The notes below the pieces were generated by a model. It saw only the letters and a list, made by a program, of their open reading frames with translations, had not been told where the DNA came from and did not search any database. Positions 29,931 to 32,963 of a DNA stretch of 32,963 nucleotides are shown here, piece after piece. Position numbers and translations under genes: made by a program. The stretch comes from Rhodocyclaceae bacterium (lineage in GTDB: Bacteria; Pseudomonadota; Gammaproteobacteria; Burkholderiales; Rhodocyclaceae). Positions within the stretch are counted from its first letter, which is position 1. Each line of letters starts with the position of its first letter. The stretch covers positions 1 to 32,963 of the forward strand of contig JAOAHQ010000050.1 of the NCBI GenBank assembly GCA_026415155.1, read 5' to 3'.

Positions 29931-31210
29931 CCGCGGCGATCATCTTCGGCCTTTTGGCCGCGCTGATGCTCACTGGCATGCCGGTGTCGATCGCGCTCGG
30001 CCTCACGGTGCTGATCTTCCTCTTTGGCTTCACCCAGGTGCCGCTCGAATCGGTGGCCTTAAAGCTCTTCACCGGCATCGAGAAGTTCGAGATCATGGCG
30101 ATCCCGTTCTTTATCCTCGCCGGCAATTTCCTGACCCACGGCGGGGTGGCGCGGCGCATGATCGCCTTCGCCACCGCGATGGTGGGGCATTTCCGCGGCG
30201 GGCTCGGCATGAGCTCGGTGTTCGCCTGTGCGCTGTTTGCCGCCGTGTCGGGCTCGAGCCCGGCCACCGTCGTCGCGATCGGCTCGATCATGCTGCCGGC
30301 GATGGTGAAGGCCGGTTACCCCAAGCCCTTCGGCATCGGCGTGGTGGCCTCGGCCGGCGCCTTGGGCATCCTGATCCCGCCTTCGATCGTCATGGTCATG
30401 TATGCGGTGACCACCAACAGCTCGATCGGGGCACTCTTCATGGCCGGCGTGATTCCCGGCCTGCTGCTGGCGCTCATGCTTGGCTTCACGACTTGGTGGC
30501 GGGCGCGGCAGGGTGATTATCCGCGTGAGCGGCGCCATGCCTGGCGCGAGCGCTTCGCCGCCTTGCGCGAGTCGATCTGGGGGCTGCTGTTGATCGTCGT
30601 CGTCATCGGCGGCATCTACAGCGGCCTCTTTACGCCCACCGAGGCGGCGGCGATGAGCGCCGTCTATGCCTTCATCATCGCGGTGTTCGTCTATAAGGAC
30701 TTGCGCCTGCGCGACGTGCCGAAGGTGCTGCTCAACTCGGCCAACATGAGTGCGATGCTGCTCTACATCATCACCAACGCCGTGCTGTTCTCCTTCATCC
30801 TCACCAGCGAGCAGATCCCTCAGGCGATCGCCAACTGGCTGATCGAATCGGGCATCGGCACGATCGGCTTTTTGCTCGCGGTGAATGTGCTGCTCCTCGT
30901 CATGGGCAGCTTCATGGAGCCCTCGTCGATCATCCTGATCACCGCGCCGATTTTGTTTCCAATTGCGATGAAGCTCGGCATCGACCCGATCCATTTCGGC
31001 GTGATGATCACCGTGAACATGGAGATCGGCATGATCACGCCGCCGGTGGGCTTGAATCTCTATGTGGCGAGCGGCATCGGCAAGATGGGGCTCACCGAGT
31101 GCAACAAGGCGGTCTGGCCTTGGCTCTTTACGATGCTCGTCTTCCTCGTCCTGATCACCTACGTGCCGGCGATTTCTACTTGGCTGCCGCGTACGCTCGG
31201 CATGATGTAG
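29927..31210 (+). CDS. dctM: TRAP transporter large permease DctM
   Basis: This 427-aa transport subunit couples substrate uptake to sodium or proton flow. Family segments are LTGMPVSIALG, FEIMAIPFFILAGNFLTHGGVARRMI, AAVSGSSPATVVAIGSIMLPAMVKAGYPK, ASAGALGILIPPSIVMVMYAV, and near the end NMEIGMITPPVGLNLYVASGIG. Hydrophobic throughout, 11-12 helices expected. The start ATGA-overlaps dctQ. It is the last gene of the operon, and I see no clear terminator after it. Confidence 0.95.
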   Translation: MTAAIIFGLLAALMLTGMPVSIALGLTVLIFLFGFTQVPLESVALKLFTGIEKFEIMAIPFFILAGNFLTHGGVARRMIAFATAMVGHFRGGLGMSSVFACALFAAVSGSSPATVVAIGSIMLPAMVKAGYPKPFGIGVVASAGALGILIPPSIVMVMYAVTTNSSIGALFMAGVIPGLLLALMLGFTTWWRARQGDYPRERRHAWRERFAALRESIWGLLLIVVVIGGIYSGLFTPTEAAAMSAVYAFIIAVFVYKDLRLRDVPKVLLNSANMSAMLLYIITNAVLFSFILTSEQIPQAIANWLIESGIGTIGFLLAVNVLLLVMGSFMEPSSIILITAPILFPIAMKLGIDPIHFGVMITVNMEIGMITPPVGLNLYVASGIGKMGLTECNKAVWPWLFTMLVFLVLITYVPAISTWLPRTLGMM

Positions 31211-31503
31211 GCGGTAATTTGCCTACCAGTTTAATGGCAAAAGAGGTTGAGGTAGAAAGGGTGCGCAAGCAGGAGTGCCTAGCACGACGGCGGGCGCGCT
31301 CTTGCGCGGTTGCACATGCCGGCGTTCCCCGGCGCTCGCTCACTTGCTTATCTAGATGATGAAGAATCTTAAGTTGCTGCGCTCCGCGTGCCTTGCGCTT
31401 CACCCGCTCGCGACGATTTCTTCAGCATTTCCTTAAAGCATGAGCGCCGGGCGGTGCGGGGTGCCTCGACCGCCCCACTCCAGATTCATGGCGTGACAGC
31501 GCG
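31211..31503. other. Intergenic region without a recognisable gene
   Basis: About 290 bases lie between dctM and rpmG. Short open frames here lack family features and Shine-Dalgarno sites. A 7-bp inverted repeat GGGCGGT / ACCGCCC lies near 31450-31475 without a T-run and could be a weak terminator for the convergent units. Nothing else is supported. Confidence 0.5.
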
Positions 31504-31674
31504 TTATTTGAGCTTCACTTCCTTGTAAAGCACATGCTTTCTCGCCTTCGGGTCATATTTCATGAACTCGAGCTTTTCCGGCGTGGTGCGCTTGTTCTTG
31601 GTCGTCGTGTAGAAGTGCCCGGTACCCGCCGTGGATTCGAGCTTGATTTTTTCGCGACCGCCCTTGGCTGCCAT
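31504..31674 (-). CDS. rpmG: 50S ribosomal protein L33
   Basis: The 56-aa L33 ([20 protein letters not shown]...[34 protein letters not shown]) lacks the CxxC zinc pairs, so it is the zinc-independent form. A GGAG Shine-Dalgarno lies 8 bases before the ATG. It follows rpmB with a 12-base gap, the common bacterial rpmBG pair. Confidence 0.97.
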   Translation of the reverse strand: MAAKGGREKIKLESTAGTGHFYTTTKNKRTTPEKLEFMKYDPKARKHVLYKEVKLK

Positions 31675-31686
31675 GATCTACTCCTT

Positions 31687-31923
31687 TCAAACGGCCTCGC
31701 CGCGTGCGCGCAGTTCGGCGAGCACGGCGTCGATGCCTTTCTTGTCGATGGTGCGCAGACCGGCGTTCGAGACGCGTAGGCGCACCCAGCGGTTTTCAGA
31801 TTCGACCCAGAAGCGGCGCGTGTGCAGGTTCGGCAGATAACGGCGCTTGGTCTTGTTGTTGGCGTGAGAAACGTGGTTTCCCACCATCGGGGCCTTGCCC
31901 GTCACTTGACAGACGCGGGACAT
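31687..31923 (-). CDS. rpmB: 50S ribosomal protein L28
   Basis: The 78-aa L28 has the same length as in E. coli. [33 protein letters not shown] and [19 protein letters not shown] are family signatures. The ATG at 31923 is preferred over an in-frame one 12 bases upstream because the family starts [14 protein letters not shown] precedes it. Confidence 0.97.
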   Translation of the reverse strand: MSRVCQVTGKAPMVGNHVSHANNKTKRRYLPNLHTRRFWVESENRWVRLRVSNAGLRTIDKKGIDAVLAELRARGEAV

Positions 31924-31959
31924 AGCGGACTCCAAAAGTCTATAAGCGGAAAGCCGCGC

Positions 31960-31989
31960 ATTCTACCCAAGTCGGGCGCTTGGGGGCAA
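31960..31989 (-). promoter_or_regulatory. Candidate promoter of rpmB-rpmG
   Basis: On the minus strand TTGCCC (31989-31984) and TAGAAT (31965-31960) are spaced by 18 bases, 37 bases before the rpmB ATG. The position between radC and rpmB suits a ribosomal protein operon promoter. Confidence 0.5.
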
Positions 31990-32005
31990 GATTCTTCCAG
32001 AATTT

Positions 32006-32686
32006 TCAGAGCAATCCGTGCTCGGCGAATGAGAGGGGCGGCGTGAGGCCCGCGACGACGAAATGGTCGGCAAGCCGCACATCGACGAGGGCAAGCGCCT
32101 CTTTGAGCGTTTTCGTCAGCAGCCGGTCGGCCAAAGAGGGCTCGGCCACACCCGAAGGATGGTTGTGGGCGAAGATCACGGCGGCGGCATTGACGGCTAG
32201 GGCCCGTTTGACGACCTCGCGCGGATAGACGGACGAGCGCGTCAGGGTGCCGCGAAAGAGCTCTTCCTCCGCAATGAGGCGGTTTTGGGCATCGAGCCAG
32301 AGCGCGATGAAACTTTCATATGGCAGCGCGCCGAGCTTCAGGCGCAGAAAGTCGCGCACCGCTGCCGGGCTTTCGAAGCAGGGGCGCTCGCGAAGCTCCT
32401 CGGCCAGTCCCCGGCGCGCCAGCTCGAAGCTCGCGATGAGCTGCGCGGCCTTGGCTTCCCCCATGCCTTTCAGACGCACCAGTTCTTGCGGCGTGGCGGC
32501 CATGAGGCGCGCGAGACTGTGATCGAACTCGCTGAGCAGCGCGCGGGCGAGCTCAACGGCGCTCATGCCGGCCACGCCCACGCGCAGGAAGATTGCCAAG
32601 AGTTCGGCGTCGGAAAGCGCGGCAGGACCTACGGCGAGGAGCCGCTCGCGCGGCCGCTCGGCATCGGGCCAGTCGGTGATTGCCAT
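32006..32686 (-). CDS. radC: RadC-family JAB-domain protein
   Basis: The 226-aa protein has an N-terminal UPF0758/RadC helical region ([24 protein letters not shown]), a helix-hairpin-helix (about 67-85, [18 protein letters not shown]), and a JAMM metal site (HNHPSG with H174/H176, then D187; upstream Glu near 140). Despite its name, a role in DNA repair is not established; a metal-dependent hydrolase activity is presumed. The start [17 protein letters not shown] at 32686 is the family start; the longer frame runs into divergent coaBC. Confidence 0.94.
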   Translation of the reverse strand: MAITDWPDAERPRERLLAVGPAALSDAELLAIFLRVGVAGMSAVELARALLSEFDHSLARLMAATPQELVRLKGMGEAKAAQLIASFELARRGLAEELRERPCFESPAAVRDFLRLKLGALPYESFIALWLDAQNRLIAEEELFRGTLTRSSVYPREVVKRALAVNAAAVIFAHNHPSGVAEPSLADRLLTKTLKEALALVDVRLADHFVVAGLTPPLSFAEHGLL

Positions 32687-32687
32687 G

Positions 32688-32718
32688 TAGAATCGTTGCT
32701 CCCCTCGATCCGATTCTA
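32688..32718. promoter_or_regulatory. Divergent radC/coaBC promoter region with mirrored -10 boxes
   Basis: The 37-base spacer between the divergent genes holds an 8-bp inverted repeat TAGAATCG (32688-32695) / CGATTCTA (32711-32718). Each arm contains TAGAAT reading outward toward one gene (plus: coaBC; minus: radC), at suitable distance from each start. For radC a TTGCCG lies 19 bases upstream; no clear -35 is seen for coaBC. It may equally be an operator. Confidence 0.4.
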
Positions 32719-32723
32719 AAGCC

Positions 32724-32963
32724 ATGAGCGAACTTTCCGGCAAGCGCATCGTGCTCGGCGTGACGGGCGGCGTCGCGGCCTACAAGGCCTGCGAACTGGC
32801 GCGCCTGTTGGTCAAGGCCGGCGCACTCGTCGATGTCGTGATGACGCAAGCCGCGACGCGCTTTGTCGGCCCGGCGACTTTTCAGGCGCTCACCGGCCGT
32901 CCCGTGAGCGCCGACCTGTGGGAAGAACCAGTCGCAGGTGGCATGGCGCACATCGATCTGACG
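32724..32963 (+). CDS. coaBC: CoaBC (phosphopantothenoylcysteine decarboxylase/synthetase), N-terminal part
   Basis: The 5' 80 codons of the bifunctional coenzyme A biosynthesis flavoprotein are present, truncated by the window end. [25 protein letters not shown] has the FMN-binding GGVAAYK segment of the CoaC decarboxylase domain, followed by [26 protein letters not shown] and MAHIDL (with the conserved active-site His), all typical. It is divergent from radC, a common neighbour in proteobacteria. Confidence 0.95.
   Translation, partial: MSELSGKRIVLGVTGGVAAYKACELARLLVKAGALVDVVMTQAATRFVGPATFQALTGRPVSADLWEEPVAGGMAHIDLT

Overview
The window looks like a chromosomal segment of a GC-rich betaproteobacterium. 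AccA, TilS, the rml genes, the Cys-free L33, the initiator tRNA and the general style of the proteins point to the Rhodocyclales/Nitrosomonadales side of that class. This is an impression from family resemblance, not a search result. Coding density is very high, and many genes are joined by ATGA or similar start/stop overlaps.

Layout. 1-751: 3' end of a 23S rRNA gene with an unusually long helix-98 hairpin, then 5S rRNA and a strong terminator. 783-2700 (+): accA and a short tilS. 2676-8593 (-): one tight operon, livH-livM-livG-livF followed by a membrane PAS histidine kinase and a FixJ-type regulator. 8657-9141 (-): a small basic hypothetical protein and tRNA-fMet with a clear promoter. 9203-16514 (-): a seven-gene unit of histidine kinase, NarL-type regulator, GGDEF cyclase and rmlB-A-C-D, so signalling genes are placed directly upstream of dTDP-rhamnose synthesis. 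16591-20369 (+): tRNA-Thr(TGT), then a membrane pseudo-histidine-kinase fused to a DnaQ-type exonuclease, followed by a CBS/DUF294 nucleotidyltransferase. 20374-21426 (-): an exported ankyrin protein. 21467-26531 (+): a TonB-like protein, a small Cys-cluster protein and a peptide-type ABC importer whose two ATPases are fused. 26528-27964 (-): MltD-like lipoprotein lytic transglycosylase. 28114-31210 (+): TRAP C4-dicarboxylate-type transporter dctPQM. 31504-31923 (-): rpmB-rpmG. 32006-32686 (-): radC, divergent from coaBC (32724 to the window end).

Non-standard signals. (1) A dispersed short repeat with core GGCGCTGGCGGGACGGC occurs at least five times (a sixth site is weaker), always inside coding sequence. 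It usually lies in linkers or termini, and it is read in-frame as AVPxAxT in one orientation or KVGAGxTA in the other. The copy at the kinase N-terminus is part of a palindromic element, which resembles in principle the in-gene palindromic elements of Rickettsia. (2) The exonuclease/nucleotidyltransferase pair could be an undescribed membrane-linked nucleotidyl 'writer/eraser' signalling system. (3) The 23S helix-98 expansion. (4) The operons coupling two-component systems to Liv-type transport and to rhamnose synthesis.
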